Counted from the stretch's first letter, positions 18,827 through 28,972 are shown. The stretch: DNA of 64,000 nucleotides from Alicyclobacillus herbarius DSM 13609 (GCF_000430585.1 NZ_AUMH01000015.1:1-64000), one strand, 5' to 3'. Numbers and translations are program-made. The notes: generated by a model from the sequence alone, not told the origin.

Positions 18827-19717
18827 TTGGCGCATGCATGGGAACAGCGGTTTTCGGTCGCTCTAGCTGCTGCGCTGGAGGCAGGGCGGTATTTCTATTC
18901 GCGTCGGTTTAGTGACAAAGAGGTTCGGAGTAAGTCTTCACCGAGCGATTTGGTGACGGATGTCGATCCGAAGTGTGAAGAAATCATTCGTCGGCACGTT
19001 CGTTCCGCCTATCCGGAGGATGCGATTTTAGGCGAAGAAACGACGGCGCCTGGTTCTGAGGCGGCTCGCAAGGCGGCCAGCCAGGCGACCGATGAAAAGC
19101 GGGTGTGGGTGGTCGATCCGCTCGATGGTACGACCAATTTCGTTCAACAAATCCCCCTGTCGGCGGTGTCCGTTGCCTACGCAGAGCGGGGACAACCGGT
19201 CATCGGGGTCGTGTTTGACCCGTACCGGTCCGAGGTGTTTCTCGCCGTTCGTGGAGAGGGGGCATACCTCTGCAGCGAGCAGGAAGCGGAGGTGTGGCTC
19301 TGCTCCAAGCGCCGGGAGGGTCTGCCGGGAACCCGGTTGCAGGCTTCCAGTCAAGAAGATATCCAGAAGAGTGTGGTCGCGACCGGGTTTCCTTCTCGTC
19401 AGCCGGTGCGCGAAAGCCGCGCGGCCGCATTGGCCATCGCAACACGGGTCAAGAGCCTGCGTGTACTCGGGACGGCCGCCATCGAAATGGCGTATGTCGC
19501 CGCGGGAAGACTGGACGCCTACTGGGAATATGACCTCAACGCCTGGGACCTCGCGGCTGGCGCGCTGTTGGTGCAGGAGGCGGGCGGCAGCGTCCTGGAT
19601 GTGGATGAGAACCCTTATGACCTGACGTTGCGTAACGTGGTCGCCGCAGGGCGGGAAGCTCTGGCCAAAGCGCTGTGCGAACAGATTCACCGGGCTGCCC
19701 GAACAGGGGATGAATGA
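18827..19717 (+). CDS. inositol monophosphatase-family phosphatase
   Basis: Mg-dependent phosphatase with all three IMPase metal motifs: GEET, DPLDGTTNFVQQIP and WDLAAGALLVQEAGG. Start choice is uncertain: TTG 18827 lies nine bases after GAGAGG, and TTG 18818 and TTG 18821 are alternatives. The product is about 296 residues. Its stop overlaps the pncB start by four bases (ATGA), so the two are coupled. The family also includes CysQ-type and NADP phosphatases; the tie to pncB makes an NAD(P)-related substrate worth considering, as inference. Confidence 0.88.
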   Translation: MAHAWEQRFSVALAAALEAGRYFYSRRFSDKEVRSKSSPSDLVTDVDPKCEEIIRRHVRSAYPEDAILGEETTAPGSEAARKAASQATDEKRVWVVDPLDGTTNFVQQIPLSAVSVAYAERGQPVIGVVFDPYRSEVFLAVRGEGAYLCSEQEAEVWLCSKRREGLPGTRLQASSQEDIQKSVVATGFPSRQPVRESRAAALAIATRVKSLRVLGTAAIEMAYVAAGRLDAYWEYDLNAWDLAAGALLVQEAGGSVLDVDENPYDLTLRNVVAAGREALAKALCEQIHRAARTGDE

Positions 19718-21297
19718 AGATGGAAGTAAGTGTCCGACAGCCGCTGACCGAGGCACGCGAGAAAGCGGACGCCGCCGTCGTGGCGCGCGCTCGGGAGCGG
19801 ATTGAAGAGATTTCGGCCAACGCCGTCTATCGTGATCGTCGATTGTCCCTCCTGACCGACCTGTATCAGCTGACCATGATGTATGGCCAGTACCGGCAAG
19901 GGCAGGATGGACAGCGGGTCGTGTTCGATTTGTTTTACCGCAGCAATCCGTGCGGCAATGGCTACGTCATCGCGGCGGGGTTGGAGCAGGTGGTCTGGTA
20001 CCTGCACAACCTTCGTTTCACCGAGGAAGATATCGCGTATCTGCGTAGTCTGCAGTTGTTTGACGAGGATTTCCTGAACCGTCTGCGCGGTCTGCGTTTC
20101 ACAGGCGACTTGTACGCTGTGCCGGAAGGGACGATTGTCTTCCCGAATGAACCCCTGCTGCGGTTTGAAGGGCCAATCTTTGAACTGCAGTTTGTGGAAT
20201 CGGCCGTCTTATCGTTTATCAACCATCAGAGTCTCATCGCCACCAAGGCGCAGCGCATCGTGGATGCTGCACAAACAGACCGGCGGCATCCGGGGGCCAA
20301 GGTGCTGGAAATGGGGCTTCGCCGCGCCCAAAACGCAGACGCGGCGATTTTCGGCGCTCGAGCGGCCTTCATCGGCGGCTGCGCGGCAACCAGCAACCTT
20401 TTGGCTGGGCAGGCCTACGGGATTCCGGTGGTCGGGACGATGGCGCACAGCTGGATTCAGAGTTTCCCCAGTGAACTGGATGCCTTTCGGGCTTACGTGG
20501 ATACGTTTCCGGATCAGGCCATCTTGTTGGTCGATACGTATGACGTGTTGCAAAGCGGCGTTCCCAACGCGATTCAAATCGCCGGGGAGTTGGCCGCCAA
20601 GGGCAAGCGGCTATTGGCGATCCGCATCGACAGCGGCGACCTGGCCTATCTGTCGAAGCGGGCGCGAGCGATGCTGGATGAGGCTGGGCTGCAGGACGTC
20701 GGGATTATCGCGTCGTCCGACCTGGACGAACGAACGATTCGAGAGCTGATCCTTCAGGAGGCGGAGATTACCGATTGGGGGGTCGGCACCAATCTCATCA
20801 CGAGCAGCGGCTGTCCGGCGTTGGGGGCGGTCTATAAACTCGTGGCCCAGGAAGCCAACGGGTACATGGTGCCGAAGATCAAGGTCTCCGAAAACCCGGT
20901 CAAAATCACGAATCCAGGACGGAAACAACTGTTGCGTTTGTACGTGCAGGGTTACGCTTCGGCCGACTTGATTGCACTGGCGGATGAATCGTACACTGCC
21001 AATCGGCCGCTGGAGTTGTTTGATCCGGTGCATACCTATAAGCGCAAGGTGCTGCGTGAATACGAGATTGAATCGCTTTTGACTCCCATTTACCTGAATG
21101 GGGAACTGGTGTATGAACTTCCGGACATTCGGGCAATACGCCGGCGAGTGGAAGACAACATCAGCCGCTTTTCGTCGGAAGTGCTACGGCCAGTGAATCC
21201 CCATATTTATCACGTCGACTTGTCGCAGAAGCTGTGGGACTTGAAACAACAGCTGTTGCGCGCATGGCGGCCAGAACGCATGCGGGGACCCGAATGA
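19714..21297 (+). CDS. pncB: nicotinate phosphoribosyltransferase
   Basis: Forms nicotinate mononucleotide from nicotinate and PRPP in NAD salvage. The signature LLTDLYQLTMMYGQYRQ near residue 47, the active-site GTMAHSWIQSFPSELDAFRA and the phosphate-binding IASSDLDERTIRELILQ are present, with GVGTNLITS. The 527-residue length includes an N-terminal extension of about 40 residues not usual in the family; a later start is possible, but the coupling with the IMPase stop favours ATG 19714. Confidence 0.93.
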   Translation: MKMEVSVRQPLTEAREKADAAVVARARERIEEISANAVYRDRRLSLLTDLYQLTMMYGQYRQGQDGQRVVFDLFYRSNPCGNGYVIAAGLEQVVWYLHNLRFTEEDIAYLRSLQLFDEDFLNRLRGLRFTGDLYAVPEGTIVFPNEPLLRFEGPIFELQFVESAVLSFINHQSLIATKAQRIVDAAQTDRRHPGAKVLEMGLRRAQNADAAIFGARAAFIGGCAATSNLLAGQAYGIPVVGTMAHSWIQSFPSELDAFRAYVDTFPDQAILLVDTYDVLQSGVPNAIQIAGELAAKGKRLLAIRIDSGDLAYLSKRARAMLDEAGLQDVGIIASSDLDERTIRELILQEAEITDWGVGTNLITSSGCPALGAVYKLVAQEANGYMVPKIKVSENPVKITNPGRKQLLRLYVQGYASADLIALADESYTANRPLELFDPVHTYKRKVLREYEIESLLTPIYLNGELVYELPDIRAIRRRVEDNISRFSSEVLRPVNPHIYHVDLSQKLWDLKQQLLRAWRPERMRGPE

Positions 21298-21356
21298 ATA
21301 AGGGGACAGAGTGCATAACGGATCGGAATTCTAAGAGGAGAGAGGAGGAGTAGGTA

Positions 21357-22301
21357 ATGAAGGTGATTCGCATTACACCGCGTGGGTATTGCCATGGGGT
21401 TGTGGATGCTATGGTGCTGGCGCGGCAGGCGGCGGAGGATAAGTCTCTGCCAAGGCCCATCTACATCCTGGGGATGATTGTTCATAACCAGCATGTGGTC
21501 GACGCCTTTGAAAAGGTCGGCATTATCACACTGGACGGTGCCAACCGCCTCGAGCTGCTGGAACAAGTCAAGACGGGGACGGTGATTTTCACCGCCCACG
21601 GGGTCTCCCCGGAGGTCAAGCGGCGGGCCGCCGAGCGAGGATTGCGCGTCATCGACGCGACGTGCCCAGATGTGACGCGGACACACGATTTAATCCGTGA
21701 CAAGGTCCGGGAAGGGTATGAGATTGTCTACATCGGTCGCAAGGGTCACCCAGAGCCGGAAGGTGCCTGTGGCGTGGCTCCCGGTCACGTGCATCTGATT
21801 GAAAATGAACACGACATTGAACAACTCAACTTGACCAATGCGAAGATTGCCGTGACCAATCAGACCACCATGAGTCAGTGGGATACCGCCCATTTGATGG
21901 ACGCGGTGAAACAAAAGTACCCGCAGGCGGAAGTTTACAATGAACTGTGCATGGCCACGCAAACCCGGCAGCAGGCGGTGGCCGAACAGGCGAAAGAAGC
22001 CGACCTGTGCATCGTAGTGGGCGATCCCCGCAGCAACAATTCCAATCGCTTGGCGCAAGTGTCCGAAGAAATTGCTGGGACCAAGGCGTATCGCGTCGCG
22101 GATGTAAGCGAGATAGAGCGCGAGTGGCTGATGGGGGTAAAGACGGTGGCCGTCACCGCCGGTGCTTCCACGCCGACCGCCATCACCACGGAGGTCATCG
22201 CGTATCTGGAACAGTTTGACGAGGCCGATCCGTCGACCTGGGTGCCTGAGCGCACCGTACAAGTGGAGCGGATTTTACCGGCGCCAAGGCGTCATGCGTA
22301 A
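21357..22301 (+). CDS. ispH: 4-hydroxy-3-methylbut-2-enyl diphosphate reductase
   Basis: Last enzyme of the non-mevalonate isoprenoid pathway, with a [4Fe-4S] cluster. The three cluster cysteines are in [20 protein letters not shown] and [11 protein letters not shown]; the active-site Glu/His regions ([24 protein letters not shown]) and the SNNSNRLA-type loop ([12 protein letters not shown]) are intact. Length is 314 residues, with GGAGGAG ahead of ATG 21357. It would be a client of the Suf machinery encoded upstream. Confidence 0.96.
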   Translation: MKVIRITPRGYCHGVVDAMVLARQAAEDKSLPRPIYILGMIVHNQHVVDAFEKVGIITLDGANRLELLEQVKTGTVIFTAHGVSPEVKRRAAERGLRVIDATCPDVTRTHDLIRDKVREGYEIVYIGRKGHPEPEGACGVAPGHVHLIENEHDIEQLNLTNAKIAVTNQTTMSQWDTAHLMDAVKQKYPQAEVYNELCMATQTRQQAVAEQAKEADLCIVVGDPRSNNSNRLAQVSEEIAGTKAYRVADVSEIEREWLMGVKTVAVTAGASTPTAITTEVIAYLEQFDEADPSTWVPERTVQVERILPAPRRHA

Positions 22302-22328
22302 TGTCTTGAACGGACAGGAGAGGTGCGC

Positions 22329-22523
22329 GTGGTTTTGACGGTAGTCGTTGCCGTGTTGTTTATTCTGGCGGCCGTCTGTTGGTTCCTGCGCCGAAAAGTG
22401 ATGCGCGGGTTGTTTGCAACCCTCGCAATCCTCTTCTTCCTTGCGTTTTTCGCCCTGTTGGGCTACATCATTGGCTATCAAGCAGGGATGCACGGGGTAC
22501 ACGTACTTGACGTTTTGATCTAA
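22329..22523 (+). CDS. two-pass small membrane protein
   Basis: A 64-residue product with two hydrophobic helices (LTVVVAVLFILAAVCWFL and LFATLAILFFLAFFALLGYI) separated by a basic loop (RRKVMRG), predicting both termini outside. GTG 22329 follows GGAGAGG with suitable spacing; GTG 22323 overlaps that site. It lies 27 bases after ispH, probably in the same transcript. Function unknown. Confidence 0.6.
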   Translation: MVLTVVVAVLFILAAVCWFLRRKVMRGLFATLAILFFLAFFALLGYIIGYQAGMHGVHVLDVLI

Positions 22524-22546
22524 GTTTTGTTCGGGCTACCGTTTCC

Positions 22547-22586
22547 ATGCCGGCCTCCGCCGACACCTCTCCGATGGGGCCGGCAT
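22547..22586. repeat. perfect inverted repeat ahead of proS
   Basis: ATGCCGGCC (22547-22555) and GGCCGGCAT (22578-22586) with a 22-base loop. There is no T-run and no T-box sequence (AGGGTGG) follows, so it is not a recognisable tRNA-sensing leader. It may end the ispH transcript. Confidence 0.45.
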
Positions 22587-22701
22587 ATGGACTTGGGTTT
22601 GCTAGACAAAACCAACCAACAGGGTTAGAAATCCCCGATTACGTCCGATAATAACGATAGGAAGACACGGGTGCGTGTGAGAATGATGTGGGAGGATACA
22701 T

Positions 22702-24153
22702 ATGGCGAGGCAGGACAAGGAGTTTGTCAAAGAGATTACACCCCAGAGTGAGGATTTTTCACGTTGGTATATCGACGTGATTCAAAAAGCGGATTTGATG
22801 GATTATGCCCCGGTGCGAGGCTGCATCGTGTTCAAACCGGATGGATATGAGCTGTGGGAGGCCTGTCAGCGTGAGTTGGACATGCGTTTTAAACGGACGG
22901 GCCACCGCAATGCTTATTTCCCGCTGTTCATTCCGGAGAGTTTCTTCGAAAAAGAAAAGGAGCATGTGGAAGGATTCAATCCGGAACTGCCGTGGGTGAC
23001 GGAGGCGGGAGGCGAGAAGCTGGAGGAGCGCCTGGCCATCCGTCCGACGTCGGAGACGGTCATCGGGCACATGTATGCGCGTTGGATTCACTCTTACCGC
23101 GACCTGCCGGTCCTCATCAACCAGTGGGCGAATGTGGTGCGCTGGGAAAAGCGGACCCTGCCGTTCCTGCGCACGAGCGAATTCCTCTGGCAGGAGGGCC
23201 ATACCGCCCACGCGACGGCGGAGGAAGCGGAGCAGGAGACGCGCCAGATGCTCGACGTCTACACGGATTTCGTGGAAAACGTGTTGGCGATTCCCGTCTT
23301 CCGCGGGCAAAAAACCCCGTCGGAAAAGTTTGCCGGGGCGGTGGCCACCTATTCCCTGGAGGCCATGATGAAAGACGGCAAAGCGCTGCAGGCGGCCACA
23401 TCCCACTATTTAGGGCAGAACTTTGCCAAAGGGTTTGAGATCAAGTACCTCGATCGGGACAATCAGTTGAAGTATGTCTACACCACTTCGTGGGGCATCA
23501 GCACTCGTATCCTGGGAGCCATCATCATGGTGCATGGGGACGACAAGGGGCTTGTCCTGCCGCCGAAGATTGCCCCAACCCAGATTATCATCGTTCCGAT
23601 TGGACCTCAGAAGGAACGCGCACGGGTGGTCGAGCATGCGTCGTCCCTGCTGAACAGCCTAGAGCAGGCGGGTTGGCGTGTCCGCATGGACGCCCGAGAA
23701 GATTTCAGCCCCGGTTGGAAGTTTAACGAGTACGAGATGCGCGGCATCCCCATTCGTCTGGAAATCGGTCCGCGGGACATCGCAAACGGCCAGGTCACCC
23801 TGGCGCTTCGCGATACCGGGGAGAAGTTGGCGGTTCCGGAAGGGGAACTGTTGAAGAGGCTGCCGGAGTTGATGGATGACATTCAGCGGACCATGTTCCA
23901 GAGCGCGAAACAGTTTCAGGATGAGCACTCACATGTGGCGCATACGCTGGGTGACATCGTCGAAATCATTGGCGCCCGCCGCGGGTTTGTACTTGCCGGG
24001 TGGTGCGGCGATGCGGCTTGTGAGCAGGCCATCAAAGAGCAGGCCGGGGCGACCAGCCGCAACATCCCGTTCCAGCCCCCTGAGACACTGCCAACCTGCG
24101 CCGTCTGCGGCAAGTCGGCAGCCCATTCGGTCTGGTACGCCAAGGCCTATTGA
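22702..24153 (+). CDS. proS: prolyl-tRNA synthetase, archaeal/eukaryotic type
   Basis: Class II synthetase of the short, archaeal-like type (483 residues) without the bacterial INS editing domain. Motif 2 (VVRWEKRTLPFLRTSEFLWQ) and motif 3 (GAIIMVHGDDKGLVLPP) are clear. The C-terminal extension has Cys pairs that may bind zinc (CGDAAC; CAVCGK), and the protein ends in the hallmark Tyr (VWYAKAY). The start has GGGAGG. This type coexists with or replaces the bacterial enzyme in several Firmicutes. Confidence 0.95.
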   Translation: MARQDKEFVKEITPQSEDFSRWYIDVIQKADLMDYAPVRGCIVFKPDGYELWEACQRELDMRFKRTGHRNAYFPLFIPESFFEKEKEHVEGFNPELPWVTEAGGEKLEERLAIRPTSETVIGHMYARWIHSYRDLPVLINQWANVVRWEKRTLPFLRTSEFLWQEGHTAHATAEEAEQETRQMLDVYTDFVENVLAIPVFRGQKTPSEKFAGAVATYSLEAMMKDGKALQAATSHYLGQNFAKGFEIKYLDRDNQLKYVYTTSWGISTRILGAIIMVHGDDKGLVLPPKIAPTQIIIVPIGPQKERARVVEHASSLLNSLEQAGWRVRMDAREDFSPGWKFNEYEMRGIPIRLEIGPRDIANGQVTLALRDTGEKLAVPEGELLKRLPELMDDIQRTMFQSAKQFQDEHSHVAHTLGDIVEIIGARRGFVLAGWCGDAACEQAIKEQAGATSRNIPFQPPETLPTCAVCGKSAAHSVWYAKAY

Positions 24154-24192
24154 TAGATAGAGGCCAATGGAGGATGTGGGGGATAGGTAAAC

Positions 24193-25107
24193 ATGGAGCA
24201 GATTATGCGCAAGTTCTTCCAATCCTTGGCAGCCAATCCGATGGCCAACCGCTGGGCCAAACGGTACGGGTTGCGGTTTGGCGCCAAACGGTTCGTGGCG
24301 GGGGAGACGATTGAGGAGGCGATTGCGACCATCCGGGCGCTCAATCGCGCCGGCATGAAGGTCACACTCGACCACCTGGGGGAGTTTGTCCAGGATGAGG
24401 CGGAGGCACGAGAAGCGGCGGATGTCTGCGTGCGCACGCTGGAGGCCATTGATGCGTCCGGCGTTGACGCCACATTGTCTTTAAAAATGACCCAGTTGGG
24501 GTTGGACATCAGCCGTCCACTCTGCATGGAGAACATGCGGCGGATTCTCGACACGGCCGCCCGTTTGGACATCATGGTAACGATAGATATGGAGGATTAC
24601 GCTCATTGCCAGGTGACGCTGGACATCCTGGATGAACTGCGCCGGGACTACGCGAACGTAGGCACGGTGATTCAGGCGTACCTGTTTCGCAGCCTGGAGG
24701 ACGTCCAGCGGCTGGGGAACGAAGGCGTCCACCTGCGCATCGTGAAAGGCGCGTACAAAGAGCCGGCATCGGTCGCGTTTCAGGACAAGGCGCAGGTGGA
24801 TGCGAACTACCTCCGTTTGATGGAGACCCAGCTTCAAAGTCCCGGATTCACCGCCATTGCCACGCACGATCCCGCCATCATCGCGCACGCCAAGCGATTC
24901 ATTGCGGATCACCAAATACCGGCGGATAAATACGAGTTTCAGATGCTGTATGGAATCGCTACTCAGCTACAGGCCGAACTCGTCCAACAAGGGTATCCCT
25001 TGCGCATCTATGTTCCCTACGGGAACGACTGGTTCGGCTACTTCATGCGCCGACTGGCCGAGCGACCCGCCAATGTGGCGTTTGTCCTGCGCGGTCTGTT
25101 TCGGTAG
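24193..25107 (+). CDS. proline dehydrogenase
   Basis: FAD-dependent oxidation of proline to pyrroline-5-carboxylate, first step of proline use. The monofunctional 304-residue enzyme carries the beta-barrel motifs TIDMEDY, QAYLFRSLEDV, LRIVKGAYKEP, ATHDP, EFQMLYGI and the C-terminal signature YVPYGNDWFGYFMRRLAERP. It lies 39 bases after proS, giving a proline-related pair. A pyrroline-5-carboxylate dehydrogenase is not in the window. A terminator follows. Confidence 0.95.
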   Translation: MEQIMRKFFQSLAANPMANRWAKRYGLRFGAKRFVAGETIEEAIATIRALNRAGMKVTLDHLGEFVQDEAEAREAADVCVRTLEAIDASGVDATLSLKMTQLGLDISRPLCMENMRRILDTAARLDIMVTIDMEDYAHCQVTLDILDELRRDYANVGTVIQAYLFRSLEDVQRLGNEGVHLRIVKGAYKEPASVAFQDKAQVDANYLRLMETQLQSPGFTAIATHDPAIIAHAKRFIADHQIPADKYEFQMLYGIATQLQAELVQQGYPLRIYVPYGNDWFGYFMRRLAERPANVAFVLRGLFR

Positions 25108-25142
25108 CTGCGGAAAGCGACGAACCATCGGCGGCTTACGAT

Positions 25143-25179
25143 AGAAAGACCCATGGGGAATCTGCCTGTGGGTCTTTCT
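25143..25179 (+). terminator. terminator after proline dehydrogenase
   Basis: AGAAAGACCCA (25143-25153) pairs with TGGGTCTTTCT (25169-25179), giving an 11-bp stem with a 15-base loop. The following bases (GTATTGTG) are only moderately T-rich. Confidence 0.6.
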
Positions 25180-25272
25180 GTATTGTGTTACACTGAGGCA
25201 GTAGGGATTGGCCCGGTGGCCAGTTTTATCCGGCTTACGGCTAGGAGCAGACCACAGGGGGGATACGCTGCC

Positions 25273-26901
25273 GTGGAGATGACCCTTCTTATCATCCTTT
25301 TGCTGGTTGTCGTTGTACCACCGATTGCCTTTCTGGTGTATATGTATGCGCTCTCGAAAAAACCGCAGCACTCGGTCATTCGGGCGCATCCGTATCTGGG
25401 TTGGCTTCGTTATTTGCTGGAAAAGCTCGGGCCGGAGTTCCGGCAGTACTGGTTTGACCACGACACTGAGGGCAAACCATTTTCTCGGGCCGATTACCTG
25501 GGGGTAGTGTTTGCGAGTAAGTACCGCACGGACCTCATCAGTTTTGGCGCTAAGCGCGACTACGAGCAGCCCGGATTCTATCTTTCCAACGCGTTGTTTC
25601 CCAAACTGAGGGAGGAGCTGCGGGCGGACAATCAGCAGCCGGTGCGCGGGAAAAAGTACGAAATTGTCAAGGAGACGCTGTTCACGCGGCACGAACGGAT
25701 GGTGGAAGACAAGGCCCATAAGTGGTTGTACACGGACGAGGATGCGATTGTGGTGGGACCGAATCGGCGCCATCCGTGGCGTTTGAAAGGCATGTTTGGA
25801 GCGTCTGCCACTTCCTATGGCGCCGTGGGTGAGCATTATATCCTGAGCACCGGCAATGGCGCGAAGATGGCGGGCGGATCGTGGATTAACACCGGCGAGG
25901 GCGGGGTGGCCCCGGAGCATTTGGCCACGGGGGTAGACGTCATCGCGCAGATTGGGCCAGGGTTATTCGGCTATCGGGATGACGAAGGCCGTTTTTCGCT
26001 GACAGAGTTTCTGCAGAAGGCCCAGGAACCGCACATCAAGGCGTTTGAACTCAAGTTTGCCCAGGGCGCCAAGATTCGCGGTGGGCACTTGGAAGGGGCA
26101 AAAGTCAACGCGAAGATTGCCGCCATTCGCAAGGTGCCCTTGGGGGCGACGGTCAATTCTCCGAACCGTTTCCCTTTTCTTGAAAATGAGGAGCAAGCCC
26201 TGCGTTTTGTCCATACCCTGCAGGTGGAAGGCGGAAAACCGGTGGGCATCAAAATCGTCGTGGGCGATGCGGCACGGCTGACCACCTTGTTTGAGACCAT
26301 GAAGCGGCTCGACATCTATCCCGACTTTATCACCGTGGACGGAGGCGAAGGGGGGTCAGGCGCCACCTTCAAGGCGATGGCCGACAGTATGGGGTTGCCT
26401 CTGTATCCCGCCTTGCTGACGCTGGATGATACGGCTCGGGAGATGGGGGTTCGCGACCGGTTTGTCGTGTTTGCGTCCGGGAAACTGATCACCCCGGACA
26501 AGGTGGCCATCGCCTTGGCGTTGGGGGCGGACTGCGTCAATTCAGCGCGCGGGTTCATGATGGCCAATGGCTGCATTATGGCGATGCAGTGTCATACCGG
26601 GAAGTGCCCGACCGGGGTCACCACAACCCACCCGAAGTATCAGGCGGCACTCGTTCCAGAGGAGAAGCAGTGGCGGGTGATGAACTACATTCTACAAATG
26701 CGGGAGAGTTTGTTTGCTCTGGCGGCGGCCGCCGGTCTGGAAAGCCCACGGCAGTTTTCTCGGGAACACGTGGTGTACAAAAACGAATACGGCCGCACGG
26801 TCCGTGTCAGCGAGCTGTTCCCGTACCCATCGTCCGCAGTGGGTGCGAGAGCTGGCGGCGGTCAACACGAAGCCGCTGCAGCGGGAGACACAGCTGGCTA
26901 A
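25273..26901 (+). CDS. membrane-anchored FMN-binding glutamate synthase-like protein (YerD-like)
   Basis: A 542-residue protein with an N-terminal transmembrane helix ([20 protein letters not shown]) followed by a glutamate-synthase FMN/Fe-S domain. FMN and substrate motifs include [52 protein letters not shown] and [17 protein letters not shown]. The cluster cysteines are in [16 protein letters not shown]. It resembles Bacillus YerD, whose substrate is not established; it lacks the glutaminase domain, so it is not a complete GOGAT. GTG 25273 follows AGGGGGG; the longer frame begins inside the preceding terminator hairpin. Confidence 0.88.
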   Translation: MEMTLLIILLLVVVVPPIAFLVYMYALSKKPQHSVIRAHPYLGWLRYLLEKLGPEFRQYWFDHDTEGKPFSRADYLGVVFASKYRTDLISFGAKRDYEQPGFYLSNALFPKLREELRADNQQPVRGKKYEIVKETLFTRHERMVEDKAHKWLYTDEDAIVVGPNRRHPWRLKGMFGASATSYGAVGEHYILSTGNGAKMAGGSWINTGEGGVAPEHLATGVDVIAQIGPGLFGYRDDEGRFSLTEFLQKAQEPHIKAFELKFAQGAKIRGGHLEGAKVNAKIAAIRKVPLGATVNSPNRFPFLENEEQALRFVHTLQVEGGKPVGIKIVVGDAARLTTLFETMKRLDIYPDFITVDGGEGGSGATFKAMADSMGLPLYPALLTLDDTAREMGVRDRFVVFASGKLITPDKVAIALALGADCVNSARGFMMANGCIMAMQCHTGKCPTGVTTTHPKYQAALVPEEKQWRVMNYILQMRESLFALAAAAGLESPRQFSREHVVYKNEYGRTVRVSELFPYPSSAVGARAGGGQHEAAAAGDTAG

Positions 26902-26935
26902 GTTGAAAGTGACGATGATGACGGAGGAGAAACTG

Positions 26936-28039
26936 ATGACGAAAGATGTTTATGCAGCACGGCGGCAGCGAATGGAACAGTTGATGACGGAGCGGGGCGC
27001 TAAAAGCACTTTAGTCACCTCCGTTCCTGGAGTGTACTACTTCACCGGTGTCTGGCTGGAACCGGGCGAGCGTCTCAACGCCCTGGTGCTGCGTAGGGGT
27101 GAGGACCCGGTCTGGGTGACGGCGGAGATGTTCCAGGAGGAAACCGCAGCGTGCGGCGTGGAAACCTACTATTTCCGGGACGGAGAAAACCCGTACGAGC
27201 GGGTGGTGTCTGTGTTAGGGAGTGCCGCAGGGCTTTTGGTGGACGGGCAGTGGCCGGCTCGCCACGTATTCGGTCTGGCCGCAGCCTTAGGCCAAAATAC
27301 GCTGCCTGGAAACGCGGATGCGCTCTTGGATGAGTTGCGCACGCGGAAAGACGCGGAGGAAATTGAGGCATTGGAGCGGGCTTCGCAGATGGCGGACCAA
27401 GTGGTCCAACAGCTGGCAGCACGCTTACGGCCAGGGATGACGGAGCAAGCGGCCGCCGAGACGCTGGCCCAGTTGTGGCGGGAGGCGGGATCGGCCAAAA
27501 TGTCGTTCCCGCCGATTGTCGCGTCCGGGCCGATGGGGGCTGCGCCTCATCACGATCCGGACGAGACGCCGCTGCTCTTGGATACCACGGTCATCGTCGA
27601 TACGGGCGGGTTGTATCGCCACTATTGCAGTGACATCACGCGGACATTTGTCCTCGGACGGCCAGACAAAGAGATGGAAGAAGTTTACAAGGTGGTGTTG
27701 GCGGCGCAGAAGGCAGGCATCGCGGCGGCGCGTCCAGGGGTGGCCCTGGGCGAGGTCGATGCGTGCGTTCGCCGCGTGATTACAGAGGCCGGATACGGGG
27801 CGTATTTTACGCATCGAACGGGGCATGGGGTTGGGCTCGACATCCATGAGGCGCCCTTCGTCATGGCCGGGAACGAACAGGTGTTGGAGCCGGGGATGGT
27901 CATGAGCATTGAACCCGGGGTGTATTTGCCGGGAAAGTTTGGCGTGCGCATCGAGGATTTGGTGGTGATTGAGGAGCAAGGGGCGCGCTCACTGAACCAG
28001 GCACCTAAGGAGTGGGAAGACGTTCTTTTGGGCGGATGA
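26936..28039 (+). CDS. Xaa-Pro dipeptidase/aminopeptidase (M24)
   Basis: Metallopeptidase of the PepQ/PepP group, 367 residues: N-terminal creatinase-like domain ([20 protein letters not shown]) and C-terminal pita-bread domain. The five metal ligands are visible in [20 protein letters not shown] (two Asp), [13 protein letters not shown] (His), MSIEPGVY (Glu) and RIEDLV (Glu). ATG 26936 is six bases after GGAGGAG. It follows the YerD-like gene by 34 bases, probably in one transcript. Confidence 0.92.
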   Translation: MTKDVYAARRQRMEQLMTERGAKSTLVTSVPGVYYFTGVWLEPGERLNALVLRRGEDPVWVTAEMFQEETAACGVETYYFRDGENPYERVVSVLGSAAGLLVDGQWPARHVFGLAAALGQNTLPGNADALLDELRTRKDAEEIEALERASQMADQVVQQLAARLRPGMTEQAAAETLAQLWREAGSAKMSFPPIVASGPMGAAPHHDPDETPLLLDTTVIVDTGGLYRHYCSDITRTFVLGRPDKEMEEVYKVVLAAQKAGIAAARPGVALGEVDACVRRVITEAGYGAYFTHRTGHGVGLDIHEAPFVMAGNEQVLEPGMVMSIEPGVYLPGKFGVRIEDLVVIEEQGARSLNQAPKEWEDVLLGG

Positions 28040-28068
28040 GCGGCCGCATCCGCCGCTCAATCCTTTTC
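28038..28068 (+). terminator. hairpin between convergent peptidase and yfhH genes
   Basis: GAGCGGC (28038-28044), a seven-base loop and GCCGCTC (28052-28058), followed by AATCCTTTTCC. It overlaps both stop codons. Confidence 0.4.
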
Positions 28069-28362
28069 CAGCATGGCGATAGGGACGGCAATCTCGGCGC
28101 CGTCCGACATCCGGGTGCCCCACGCCATGACCCCTTTGACTTTGGCCACCGTAAACTGGTCGTATGCTTCCGCCAAGCGATAGGTGGCCCCAATCCGGAT
28201 GTCGGCTTCAGGCTCGATAAGATAGGACTTGGCCAGGTACCACTTTTGCATCAGCACTTCATATTGGCTCCAGTTTTCCTCGTCATACGCGCGCTGTCCC
28301 TGTTGCTGCAGGTCTTTCATCTCACGCTGTAATTGCTCGGGTGTCATGTCACTGTAGAGCAA
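28057..28362 (-). CDS. yfhH: YfhH family protein (DUF1811)
   Basis: A 101-residue soluble protein conserved in Bacillales. The pattern MLYSDMTPEQLQREMKDLQQ, KWYLAKSYLIEP, GATYRLAEAYDQFTVAKVKG and VMAWGTR matches Bacillus YfhH. The function is unknown. TTG 28362 was preferred, because AAAGGATGG precedes it with proper spacing; the ATG at 28371 sits directly on that site. Confidence 0.8.
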   Translation of the reverse strand: MLYSDMTPEQLQREMKDLQQQGQRAYDEENWSQYEVLMQKWYLAKSYLIEPEADIRIGATYRLAEAYDQFTVAKVKGVMAWGTRMSDGAEIAVPIAMLEKD

Positions 28363-28510
28363 AAAAACCATCCTTTCTGGAACGTCTCTATTATAGCGAA
28401 TCGAGTGTAGAGCGAATCGAGCGGCTTGCGGTTGCAGGGGAAAAGTAACGGGGCAAGGGGCGAAAGGAGAAGGACGGCGACGGGTCTTCGCTGGGGTTTT
28501 GAGATACACG

Positions 28511-28972
28511 TTACTCCGCCGCGGTTAACGTCACCTGTAGGTAGGGGACCTCACCGATGACCAAGGTTTTGACGTGAAACCGGTAGTCTTTTTCATCGAT
28601 AGTAATGGTTCGGCCATCGATGATGGATGGGATGAACGCAGGCGTTTCCACGAGCGGATCGAGCGGGAGGCCGACTAGAAACGCGAGTTTCTGCTTGACA
28701 TACTCGGCCGCCCGGATTTTCTGTAGTTCTGTGACGTCGCTGGGGGCCTCGACGATTTCCACGCTGAATTTTTGGATGGTCGGCTTTTGCACGGGCCTAT
28801 CCGCCTGGTCTTTGAGGTGTTGAATCTCGGCGCTCAGTTCGTCGATGGTGGTCTCTGACTTTTGCAGTTCGGTCGACAAGGTATCGATGCGTGCGCCGAG
28901 GATAGAGAGCATGGCAACCGACCCGAAAAGGCCGCCCAGAATCAGCAGGGCGAGTGCGAGACGCGGTTTCAT
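28511..28972 (-). CDS. ytrI: sporulation membrane protein YtrI
   Basis: A 153-residue protein with an N-terminal membrane anchor (ALALLILGGLFGSVAMLSIL), a coiled coil (ELQKSETTIDELSAEIQHLK) and a C-terminal domain ending DGRTITIDEKDYRFHVKTLV. The tail closely matches Bacillus YtrI (TYTINDRTYRLEVKEV pattern). The start overlaps the ytrH stop by four bases (ATGA), the same gene pairing as in Bacillus, where both are sigma-E-dependent and required for normal sporulation. Confidence 0.82.
   Translation of the reverse strand: MKPRLALALLILGGLFGSVAMLSILGARIDTLSTELQKSETTIDELSAEIQHLKDQADRPVQKPTIQKFSVEIVEAPSDVTELQKIRAAEYVKQKLAFLVGLPLDPLVETPAFIPSIIDGRTITIDEKDYRFHVKTLVIGEVPYLQVTLTAAE

Noticed and set aside
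22524-22701. Possible T-box leader ahead of proS
   Set aside because: No AGGGTGG T-box sequence, no specifier-loop architecture and no terminator/antiterminator pair; only a simple inverted repeat is present.
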